A stretch of 6,870 nucleotides of DNA from DP-20 sp964539925. Its GTDB lineage: Bacteria > Desulfobacterota > Binatia > UBA9968. The notes under the pieces are model-generated. The model did no database searches. It worked only from the letters and a program-made list of their open reading frames with translations, and was not told the origin of the DNA. The position numbers and the translations under genes are program-made. Below are positions 1 to 5,738 of this stretch, in pieces. Location: assembly GCA_964539925.1 (NCBI GenBank), contig CAZILB010000183.1:1-6870 (forward strand), read 5' to 3'. How positions within the stretch are numbered: position 1 is the first letter of the stretch; each line of letters starts with the position of its first letter.

Positions 1-1042
1 CGTCGCTGAGTTGCGGATGGTTCGCGATCGGCTCAGACGCCCCCGGCCAGCGGCTGTCGAAATGGCTGTAGTCCGAGGCGAAGACAAGCCAGTCGTCGCC
101 GAAGGTTTCGACGACATGGACAAGTTCGCTTTCATCGGCCTCGAAAGAAAAATAGAGTTGGCCGCGCTCGAGGAGCTTGGTCGGCTCGGTTTTGAGCGCA
201 GGGGTTTGTACGCCGAGGACCTCGTAGTGCTCGTCGAGACGATGAAACCAGTAAGGCAGCCAGCCGCAGCCCGATTCGAGGAAAACGAAGCGCAGCTTGG
301 GAAAGCGGTCGAGCACGCCTTCGCCGATGATCACCGAGAGCGCAATCATCTGCTCGAAGGGATGGCCAAAAAGATGAGTGTAAAAAAACTTATCCACGCG
401 CTCGGTGCCGGTGGCGTCCGAGCCGTAGCGGCCGAGAAACATGTGAACGCAGATCGGCACGTTCAGCCGTTCGGCTTCGGCGTAAAGGGGAAAGTAATAG
501 GAGTCGCCGAGATGCCGGCCGCGGACGTTGGGAAAGATCGACGCGCCGACGAAGCCCAGTTCTTTTACGCTGCGGTGGAGTTCTTCGACGCTGGCGTCGA
601 TGTCCTGCTGGGCCAATGCGGCGGTGCCCTTGATCCGCTTGGGGTCCGCGGCGCAGTATTCGGCGAGCCAACTGTTGCGCGCCGTCGCCAGGGCGGCGGC
701 GAGACCGGCGTCCTCCAGGGCCGGGACGGTTCCCGAAAGTCCGGCGCCGAAGAGCACGGCGACATCGATGCCTTCGCTGTCCATATCGATCAGACGGGCC
801 TTCGGATCGGTCATCCCCGGCCGGCGCGGGTGCGGCCGGCTGTAGGGGCCGCCGACGCCGATGCCGAGACCGCTTGGCCGCGGCCAGGGTTTGCCCTCGA
901 TGATCGTGCGCAATTGGCCGTTGCCGCTTGGCCGGCGCTCGGGCGCTTGGCTCCGGTACTTCTCCGGCAATCGTTCCTTCCAGTCGATGTGATTTTCTTC
1001 GAGATGGCCGTCGGCGTCGACGGTAGGGAATGATTTCGGCAT
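1..1042 (-). CDS. Amidohydrolase family protein (Amidohydro_2, ACMSD / gamma-resorcylate decarboxylase-like), 3' end cut by window edge
   Basis: The minus frame is open from ATG 1042 to the window edge, giving 347 codons without a stop; family members are usually about 370-400 residues, so only the C-terminus is missing. The N-terminus has a DADGH motif (residues 9-13), a D-x-H variant of the usual metal-binding H-x-H. Further likely ligands or catalytic residues are H200 (in CVHMF), H227 (in FGHPF) and D324 (in ASDYSHFD). The stretches FLESGCGWLPYW and YFSFEADE are also typical of the family. Known relatives are TIM-barrel, metal-dependent, cytoplasmic hydrolases or non-oxidative decarboxylases such as 2-amino-3-carboxymuconate semialdehyde, gamma-resorcylate or 5-carboxyvanillate decarboxylase. 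The exact substrate here is unknown. A GGAG Shine-Dalgarno lies at 1048-1051, five bases before the ATG, which supports this start. It is co-directional with the decarboxylase-like gene upstream but separated by 245 bases with a hairpin, so it is probably transcribed separately. Assignment to the superfamily is secure; the activity is inferred. Confidence 0.9.
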   Translation of the reverse strand, partial: MPKSFPTVDADGHLEENHIDWKERLPEKYRSQAPERRPSGNGQLRTIIEGKPWPRPSGLGIGVGGPYSRPHPRRPGMTDPKARLIDMDSEGIDVAVLFGAGLSGTVPALEDAGLAAALATARNSWLAEYCAADPKRIKGTAALAQQDIDASVEELHRSVKELGFVGASIFPNVRGRHLGDSYYFPLYAEAERLNVPICVHMFLGRYGSDATGTERVDKFFYTHLFGHPFEQMIALSVIIGEGVLDRFPKLRFVFLESGCGWLPYWFHRLDEHYEVLGVQTPALKTEPTKLLERGQLYFSFEADESELVHVVETFGDDWLVFASDYSHFDSRWPGASEPIANHPQLSD

Positions 1043-1065
1043 AGTGACTCCGGCAAGCTAGAGCT

Positions 1066-1092
1066 ATCTTATTTCAAATTCCAGAACCGCAA
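1066..1092 (-). promoter_or_regulatory. Candidate promoter for the amidohydrolase gene
   Basis: Read on the minus strand, TTGCGG (1087-1092) and TAAGAT (1066-1071) are separated by 15 bases and lie just upstream of the amidohydrolase Shine-Dalgarno. Both hexamers match the sigma70 consensus at four positions and the spacer is short, so this is a weak call. It would give a leader of about 17 bases. Confidence 0.22.
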
Positions 1093-1151
1093 TTCCAGCG
1101 GTGGCATACTTTGCTGGGTCGTATGAATAGCGGATGATATTCTTACGCGAA

Positions 1152-1215
1152 AGATTCTTCGCTGCGCTCAGAATGACACGCGCGGGCTTGTCATCCTGAA
1201 CGAAGTGAAGGATCT
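1152..1215. repeat. Imperfect inverted repeat (hairpin) in the intergenic region
   Basis: Two 27-base arms (1152-1178 and 1189-1215) face each other across a 10-base loop (1179-1188). Twenty-two of 27 positions pair as Watson-Crick, and two of the five mismatches would be G-U in RNA. The arms contain the pattern TGTCATCCTGA and its complement TCAGAATGACA next to CTTCG blocks. From memory, this kind of dispersed intergenic hairpin recurs in many soil bacterial genomes. On the plus strand the right arm is followed within a few bases by a T5 run (1218-1222), but no plus-strand gene precedes it. On the minus strand it sits about 70 bases past the stop of the decarboxylase-like gene and could end that transcript. 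The rest of the 1043-1287 gap shows nothing recognisable. Confidence 0.75.
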
Positions 1216-1287
1216 GATTTTTAGATTGAGTCATTACTCGGTTTCAAATTCAACTGTTGATTCGCGTCCGATTCGGGTCGCACTGGA

Positions 1288-2322
1288 TCAGGGTTCCAGC
1301 GAGACGGGGAAAAACACTTCCTCGATCGACGCCAGCTTCTGCGTCAGACCCTCCGCGTGGGAGTTGCGAAAAAGCATCGCCAACATTCCACGGTTGCGGG
1401 CGATGCCATAGGGAAAAGGATCGTCGCCGACCATCGCTTCCTGTTCGGTTCGGCTGACGTTGTCAAAATAAAGATACGCCGGAAAGCCGAAATTGCTCCT
1501 GGCGTAAGCGGCTTGCCTGCTGGCGGTAAACATTTGCAAAAGCTCGCCGGCGAGCCAAGGATTTTCTTCGAGCAAGCGGTGCTGGGCGACAATGACGTGA
1601 TTGGCCGGCACAACGGCGGTCTTTTTGAAAAACGCCTCGACCACCGACCGGCCGCCGTCGGAAAAAAGTTTGCGCAAGCGTGGGTTTCCTTCCAGGGGCG
1701 TGCCGCCATAGCGATCGATGTTGGCGATCGATTGAAGCCGGGGATCATGGCGCGGGGCGAATCCATAGGCGGCGTCGATCTCGCCATTGTCGAGCATCAG
1801 ATCAAAGCTCTGGGACTTTGTCAGCCAAGTCAGTGAAACTCCGGCGGGCGGCTTCTGGTCCACACCGAGTTCGCCGCCGTGACTCAATTCCGGGATGCGG
1901 CCGATATGCCATAAAATTTCGCCGGGCTGAATATCGTAAAGCTCGCGCAGGAAAATCCTCATCCAGAGAGCCGCAGTCATGACGTAATCGGGAACGCCCA
2001 CGCGCTTGCCGCGCAAATCCGACAGATCCTTGATCCCCGCGCCGGTGTTGATGAAAAGGCCGAGCCAGACGAAAGCCTTGGATGGAAATATCGGCAGCGC
2101 CGACCACTGCCAGCGCCCGGCTTTCGCCCGCTCGCGTGCGATCAAAAATTCGGACAGGGACATCTCAAAGACATCGAACTCGTCGTTCTTGAGATTGCGA
2201 TAAAAAAGCTCGGGCGGCGTGGTGACGGTAATCTCGGCATGAAACTTGGCCGACTGCACCGTACCGTCGATCAGCGGTTCGAAGCGGGGATTCTTGGTAA
2301 CGCCTAATTTGAGCTCAAGCAT
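1288..2322 (-). CDS. 4,5-dihydroxyphthalate decarboxylase-like protein (type 2 periplasmic-binding-protein fold)
   Basis: This 344-residue protein resembles the Pht5/4,5-dihydroxyphthalate decarboxylase group, which is often annotated as an ABC-transporter substrate-binding protein because it shares the NMT1/PhnD-like binding fold. Diagnostic blocks are FYRNLKNDEFDVFEMSLSEF (residues 40-59), LPIFPSKAF (76-84) and DLRGKRVGVPDYVMTAALWMR (starting at 102). The C-terminal half contains PWLAGELLQMF and the late block DPFPYGIARNRG, which also fit. No signal peptide or membrane segment is visible at the N-terminus (begins MLELKLGVTKN), so the product should be cytoplasmic; this favours an enzyme over a transport receptor. 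Known Pht5 members decarboxylate 4,5-dihydroxyphthalate to protocatechuate; that substrate is not proven here. The start is ATG 2322. It has only a weak GAG (2333-2335) upstream, which lies inside a perfect palindrome. It is divergent from the FAH-aminotransferase operon, suggesting shared regulation. Confidence 0.8.
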   Translation of the reverse strand: MLELKLGVTKNPRFEPLIDGTVQSAKFHAEITVTTPPELFYRNLKNDEFDVFEMSLSEFLIARERAKAGRWQWSALPIFPSKAFVWLGLFINTGAGIKDLSDLRGKRVGVPDYVMTAALWMRIFLRELYDIQPGEILWHIGRIPELSHGGELGVDQKPPAGVSLTWLTKSQSFDLMLDNGEIDAAYGFAPRHDPRLQSIANIDRYGGTPLEGNPRLRKLFSDGGRSVVEAFFKKTAVVPANHVIVAQHRLLEENPWLAGELLQMFTASRQAAYARSNFGFPAYLYFDNVSRTEQEAMVGDDPFPYGIARNRGMLAMLFRNSHAEGLTQKLASIEEVFFPVSLEP

Positions 2323-2323
2323 A

Positions 2324-2335
2324 GAGTGATCACTC
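2324..2335. promoter_or_regulatory. Perfect 12-bp palindrome GAGTGATCACTC, candidate operator
   Basis: The sequence is identical on both strands and its near edge lies one base from the ATG (2322) of the decarboxylase-like gene, within the divergent intergenic region. It contains the only weak Shine-Dalgarno-like GAG for that gene. A bound dimeric regulator there would block transcript elongation or initiation, and a hairpin in the RNA could mask the ribosome site. No regulator gene is in the window, so its function is inferred from position and symmetry alone. Confidence 0.4.
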
Positions 2336-2353
2336 GCTTTGGGTTGCTCTTCT

Positions 2354-2383
2354 TACATACGACGAGCCGGCAGATGAGGTCAA
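2354..2383 (-). promoter_or_regulatory. Candidate promoter for the decarboxylase-like gene
   Basis: On the minus strand TTGACC (2378-2383, five of six to the -35 consensus) is followed after 18 bases by TATGTA (2354-2359, a weak -10). Transcription would start near 2347, placing the 12-bp palindrome at about +12 to +23. The -35 is good and the -10 poor. Confidence 0.28.
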
Positions 2384-2425
2384 ACTCAGCGTTTATTACC
2401 CGGTAGGAACGCGCGAGCATCGCGG

Positions 2426-2454
2426 TAGACTTTGCGCCCACCATCAGGTATGAG
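2426..2454 (+). promoter_or_regulatory. Candidate promoter for the FAH-aminotransferase operon
   Basis: TAGACT (2426-2431) and TATGAG (2449-2454) are 17 bases apart, each matching four of six sigma70 consensus positions. They would give a leader of roughly 33 bases before ATG 2494. A TTGACA at 2462-2467 was not used, because its matching -10 would fall on the ribosome binding site. Confidence 0.22.
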
Positions 2455-2481
2455 AGAGCCTTTGACAAAGCCATTCTTCTC

Positions 2482-2487
2482 GGAGGT
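2482..2487 (+). promoter_or_regulatory. Shine-Dalgarno GGAGGT that fixes the FAH gene start at ATG 2494
   Basis: GGAGGT ends six bases before ATG 2494, the ideal spacing. The in-frame GTG at 2488 would directly abut it, so the ATG is the better start, giving a 295-residue product. Confidence 0.75.
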
Positions 2488-2493
2488 GTGGAG

Positions 2494-3381
2494 ATGAAAA
2501 TCTGTCACTACAACAACAATCAAGCAGGTGTGGTGGCCGGCGAGAAAGTCATCAATATCGGCGATAACTTGATCAAGGCCGGGCTGGCGCGCCGGGGTTA
2601 TACCATGCTCGAAATTATCGATGCATTGGTCAACAACCCCGCCGCTATGCAGATTGCCCGCGATGCCGCAACCAGCTCCGGCGGCGAGGATTTGAAGTCC
2701 GTCAAGCTGCTGGCGCCCATTACCAATCCCGGATCGATTTGGGCCGCCGCGGCGAACTACTATGCCCATCGCGCGGAGATGGTCGAGCGCATGGGCAGCG
2801 CCGACCGGCCGGTGATCGACAAAGACGATCTGATGGCGGAATTTTTCCTGAAAACGACTTCGTCGATCATCGGCCCGGGCGACAGCATTATCCTGCCGAA
2901 GACCTCCAAGCTGGTGGATTTCGAGTGCGAGCTTTGCGCCGTCATCGGCAAACCGGCCAAGAAAGTCTCGGAGGACAGATCGCTCGAGCATGTCTTCGGT
3001 TATATGATGTGCTGGGACATCAGCCAGCGCGATCCCTGGGGCAAAGGCAAGCAAAACACGCGAAACATCCGCAAGGGCTTCGACACCTTTACGGCTCTGG
3101 GTCCCTGGATCGTGACGCGCGACGAGATCGATGAGCCGCAGAATCTATCCATCAAAGTCTTGCAGAACGGCAAAGAGGCGATGACCGCGCATACGAGCGA
3201 CATGATCTGCGGCCTGCGCGAACATATTCGCTTTCTGTCCAGCTGCTTGACGCTGCGCACCGCCGACCTGATCACCACCGGCACGCCGGCGGGCGTGAGC
3301 AAATTGAATCCCGGCGACCATCTGCACGGCACGCTGGAAAAAGTCGGCAGCATGGAGCTTTACGTCAAGGCCGACGAATAG
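2494..3381 (+). CDS. Fumarylacetoacetate hydrolase (FAH) family protein
   Basis: This 295-residue protein has the complete FAH-superfamily C-terminal catalytic fold. Visible elements in order are NYYAHRAEM with H92 and E95 (the lid dyad H-x-x-E, equivalent to that of FAHD1), the metal-binding pair E144 and E146 in VDFECEL, D175 in CWDISQRD, K194 in KGFDTF and the TGTPAG loop (262-267). Spacing between E146 and D175 matches FAHD1. Such enzymes bind Mg or Mn and cleave C-C bonds of acylpyruvates, hydrolyse ring-cleavage products, or act as hydratases or decarboxylases in the cytoplasm, commonly late in aromatic catabolism. The residues present predict an active enzyme, but the substrate cannot be told. 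It is followed after 27 bases by the aminotransferase gene, almost certainly co-transcribed, and diverges from the decarboxylase-like gene. The start is set by the GGAGGT at 2482-2487. Confidence 0.92.
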   Translation: MKICHYNNNQAGVVAGEKVINIGDNLIKAGLARRGYTMLEIIDALVNNPAAMQIARDAATSSGGEDLKSVKLLAPITNPGSIWAAAANYYAHRAEMVERMGSADRPVIDKDDLMAEFFLKTTSSIIGPGDSIILPKTSKLVDFECELCAVIGKPAKKVSEDRSLEHVFGYMMCWDISQRDPWGKGKQNTRNIRKGFDTFTALGPWIVTRDEIDEPQNLSIKVLQNGKEAMTAHTSDMICGLREHIRFLSSCLTLRTADLITTGTPAGVSKLNPGDHLHGTLEKVGSMELYVKADE

Positions 3382-3408
3382 CGGCGATTCGAATACGAGG
3401 AGATCCTT

Positions 3409-4518
3409 ATGCCCGCAGCGCCCAAAGCCCATCCGCCGGTTCGCACCCTGCTCGGCCCCGGTCCCAGTCCGGTCAATCCGCGCGTGCTTGAATCGTTGTC
3501 GCTTCCCGTAATCGGTCATCTCGATCCGAAATTTCTCGAGATCATGGACCAGAGCATGGCCATGCTGCGCGAGGTGTTTCAGACAAAAAATCGTCTGGCG
3601 TTGCCCATGTCCGGCACCGGCAGCGCGGGGATGGAAACCTGCTTCGTGAACTTGATCGAGCCCGGCGATACGGTATTGATCGGCGTGAACGGTGTCTTCG
3701 GCACGCGCATGGTGGACGTGGCGCAGCGCTGCGGCGCGCAGATCGATACGGTCGAAGCGGCGTGGGGCGCGGCCCTCGACGCCGAGAACTTCAAGACCGC
3801 GTTGGAAAAGAAAAAATTCAAACTTGTCGCTCTCGTTCACGCCGAGACCTCCACCGGTGTGTTGCAGCCGCTGGACGACATCGCCAAGCTTGTGCGCGCG
3901 AGCGGGGCGCTGCTCCTGGTCGACGCGGTGACTTCACTCGGCGGCGCGCCGGTGAGGGTCGACGAGCTTGGCATCGACGCGTGCTACAGCGGCACGCAAA
4001 AATGTCTCGGCTGTCCGCCGGGACTGTCTCCGGTGACGTTCAGCGAACGGGCCGTCGAAGTCATCCGAAATCGCAAAACCAAAGTGCAGAGCTGGTATCT
4101 CGATCTTTCCATGATCGAAAAATATTGGGGCAGCGAACGCCTCTATCATCACACCGCGCCGATCTCGATGAACTATGCCTTGCACGAGGCGCTGCGCATC
4201 TTGCTCGAAGAAGGGCTGGAGGCGAGCTGGCGGCGGCATCGAGAAGTGCACGGCGTCCTCATTCGTGAAATGCGCAAGCTGGAAATCGAACCGGCCGTCG
4301 CCGAAGCGATCCGCGCGCCGATGATCAACGCCGTCAAGATTCCCGACGGGGTGGACGACGCCAAGGTGCGGCAACGCCTCTACGACGACTTCAACATCGA
4401 GATCGGCGCCGGACTCGGACCGCTCAAAGGTAAAATCTGGCGTGTCGGCTTGATGGGCCACGGCGCGCGGGAGGAGAACGTCGAGATTCTGGCCAAAGCG
4501 CTGAAGCAGTTGATCTAG
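3409..4518 (+). CDS. PLP-dependent class V aminotransferase (alanine-glyoxylate / serine-glyoxylate type)
   Basis: This 369-residue protein is full length for the AGT-like branch of fold-type I class V aminotransferases (usually about 360-390). Features in order are LLGPGPSPVNPRVL at the N-terminus (GPGPS at 16-20), the PLP-phosphate loop SGTGSAGMET from S68, D172 in LLLVDAVTS (pairs with the pyridine nitrogen), the Schiff-base lysine K198 in YSGTQKCLG, and R345 in WRVGLMG, the expected substrate-carboxylate arginine. Relatives transfer the amino group from alanine, serine or ureidoglycine to glyoxylate in the cytoplasm, so the actual donor is open. GAGGAG at 3397-3402 is six bases from the ATG. 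The gene follows the FAH gene by 27 bases in an operon and meets msrP convergently. The pairing suggests it handles a glyoxylate or oxo-acid released by the neighbouring enzyme, which is an inference. Confidence 0.93.
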   Translation: MPAAPKAHPPVRTLLGPGPSPVNPRVLESLSLPVIGHLDPKFLEIMDQSMAMLREVFQTKNRLALPMSGTGSAGMETCFVNLIEPGDTVLIGVNGVFGTRMVDVAQRCGAQIDTVEAAWGAALDAENFKTALEKKKFKLVALVHAETSTGVLQPLDDIAKLVRASGALLLVDAVTSLGGAPVRVDELGIDACYSGTQKCLGCPPGLSPVTFSERAVEVIRNRKTKVQSWYLDLSMIEKYWGSERLYHHTAPISMNYALHEALRILLEEGLEASWRRHREVHGVLIREMRKLEIEPAVAEAIRAPMINAVKIPDGVDDAKVRQRLYDDFNIEIGAGLGPLKGKIWRVGLMGHGAREENVEILAKALKQLI

Positions 4519-4541
4519 CCACGGCGCCGGCAAACCGAAAC

Positions 4542-4599
4542 GAGGATGGATGAGGGAAGATCGAGGATCGCCAACCTCTATCCTCCATCATCGATCCTC
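4542..4599. repeat. Long imperfect hairpin between convergent genes, possible bidirectional terminator
   Basis: Arms of 27 bases (4542-4568 and 4573-4599) pair at 22 of 27 positions around a 4-base loop (CGCC). Each arm is built from GAGGAT/ATCGAGGAT units, giving a purine-rich left arm and a pyrimidine-rich right arm. It fills most of the 95-base gap between the convergent aminotransferase and msrP stops, so it could slow or end transcription from both sides. There is no T-run on either strand, so it is not a classic intrinsic terminator. It may instead be a dispersed intergenic repeat. Confidence 0.6.
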
Positions 4600-4613
4600 A
4601 AGCCGACATCGGT

Positions 4614-5609
4614 CTAAATATACAAATCCGCCACCCATTCGCCGTAGCCGTTGTAGGGCAGGGTCGGCCGGCGCTCGCCGGTGTCGATCAACCTTTCCGT
4701 TGCCTGCGACCAGCGGGGATGGGGGATGTCGGGACGCACGTTGGCGGCGAAGTCATATTCGTGAGGACGATTGCTGTTCCAAAAAGTGCGCGGCTGCTCC
4801 GCCGTAAACTCGACTTTTACGATCGACTTGATGCTCTTGAAGCCGTATTTCCATGGGACCACGAGCCTGAGCGGCGCGCCGTGCTGCTTGGGCAAGGGAT
4901 GGCCGTAGATGCCCGTGGCCAGCAAGGTGAGTTCGTTCATCGCTTCTGCCATCGTCAAGCCTTCCGTGTACGGCCAGGGACTGAAGGAGCGACGCTGACT
5001 GGGCGCCACAGTCGGATTCATGAACGTGACGAAGCGCACGTACCGGGCGGAGGAAAGCGGTTCGAATCTCTTGATCAGGTCGCGCAGGGGAAATCCCGTC
5101 CATGGCACCGCCATCGCCCAGGCCTCGACGCAGCGAAAGCGGTAGAGCCGTTCTTCGAGCGGCATGGCGCGCACCAGCTCGTCGATGTCGAAGACGCGCG
5201 GTCTTTCAATCAGACCGGAGATTTCAATTTGCCAGGGATGAGTAACGAGTTTGGCCGACTTCTTGTAAACTCCGCTTTTCGAAGTGCTGAATTCATAGAA
5301 GTTATTGTACGCGGCGGCGTAGGCTTCGCTCGTGATCGGCCGGTCGAGTACGAAACGCGGGTCGCGCCGAGCCGGGTAGAGCTCAGGGGCCGGAGGGCGT
5401 TCCTGAGCGCCGATGAGCGCCGCGTCCCAGGCCGGACCGCAGCCCGGCGTCAATCCTCCCGCTAGGACCAAGCCGAACAGTCCGGCGCCTTTTAAGAAAC
5501 AGCGCCGGTGGAGAAAGACATCTTCGGAAGTGAGGTCGCGTTCGGACAATTGCCAGAGGCGGGGCCGCAGTCGCTTCAACTTGCCGGTGATGCTCGGGGT
5601 CTTAGCCAT
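4614..5609 (-). CDS. msrP: MsrP, periplasmic protein-methionine-sulfoxide reductase catalytic subunit (Mo-molybdopterin)
   Basis: The 331-residue product closely follows E. coli MsrP (YedY). It has a twin-arginine signal HRRCFLKG (residues 34-41) followed by a hydrophobic stretch, YNNFYEF, the molybdenum-ligand cysteine C160 in RFRCVEAW, PWTGFPL, PWKYGFKSIKSIV (P252 on), and HPRWSQATERLI near the end. MsrP reduces oxidised methionine in exported proteins, using electrons from quinol via the membrane haem protein MsrQ. The chosen start is ATG 5609, giving a 33-residue n-region. An in-frame GTG at 5678 adds 23 residues, putting the RR pair at residue 58, which is too far for a Tat signal. The ATG has no clear Shine-Dalgarno but is 7 bases from a good -10. 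The C-terminus ends at DLYI, about ten residues earlier than E. coli MsrP. No msrQ is adjacent: the gene downstream is convergent. The upstream SH3-domain gene is 129 bases away on the same strand. Confidence 0.95.
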   Translation of the reverse strand: MAKTPSITGKLKRLRPRLWQLSERDLTSEDVFLHRRCFLKGAGLFGLVLAGGLTPGCGPAWDAALIGAQERPPAPELYPARRDPRFVLDRPITSEAYAAAYNNFYEFSTSKSGVYKKSAKLVTHPWQIEISGLIERPRVFDIDELVRAMPLEERLYRFRCVEAWAMAVPWTGFPLRDLIKRFEPLSSARYVRFVTFMNPTVAPSQRRSFSPWPYTEGLTMAEAMNELTLLATGIYGHPLPKQHGAPLRLVVPWKYGFKSIKSIVKVEFTAEQPRTFWNSNRPHEYDFAANVRPDIPHPRWSQATERLIDTGERRPTLPYNGYGEWVADLYI

Positions 5610-5616
5610 CGAGCCG

Positions 5617-5645
5617 ATTGTAACGATGCAATCGGGCTTGCACAA
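5617..5645 (-). promoter_or_regulatory. Candidate promoter giving a leaderless msrP mRNA
   Basis: On the minus strand TTGTGC (5640-5645) and TACAAT (5617-5622, five of six to the -10 consensus) are separated by exactly 17 bases. The -10 ends seven bases before ATG 5609, so transcription would start at or next to the A of the start codon. This fits with the absence of a Shine-Dalgarno there. The -35 matches only three of six. Confidence 0.4.
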
Positions 5646-5738
5646 CCGCAGCCGCAGGAGCAGGTCGCGCTTCGGCACTCCGGCTCGACGATAGGCACGC
5701 GGCTCACAGCTATGCCGGAGCGGAAACGCAGCGCGCTC

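Noticed and set aside
11..1033. Plus-strand open frame of 340 codons
   Set aside because: It lies exactly opposite the amidohydrolase gene and has no recognisable domain; the minus frame carries clear family motifs. High-GC codon use explains the open antisense frame.
1072..1251. Ten-base direct repeat TTTCAAATTC at 1072-1081 and 1242-1251 flanking the hairpin repeat
   Set aside because: Could be a target duplication, but it is not adjacent to the hairpin, is AT-rich and short, and chance matches of this length are expected in a window this size.
2462..2467. Perfect TTGACA upstream of the FAH gene
   Set aside because: A -10 at the proper distance would fall on the Shine-Dalgarno and start codon and no such hexamer is present.
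2386..3054. Minus-strand open frame of 222 codons covering the divergent region and the FAH gene start
   Set aside because: Antisense to the FAH gene with its intact catalytic motifs; no domain seen.
3145..3840. Minus-strand open frame of 231 codons
   Set aside because: Antisense across the FAH and aminotransferase genes; low-complexity, His/Arg/Ala-rich translation without a domain.
4719..5465. Plus-strand open frame of 248 codons
   Set aside because: Antisense to msrP, whose reading frame is confirmed by MsrP motifs along its whole length.
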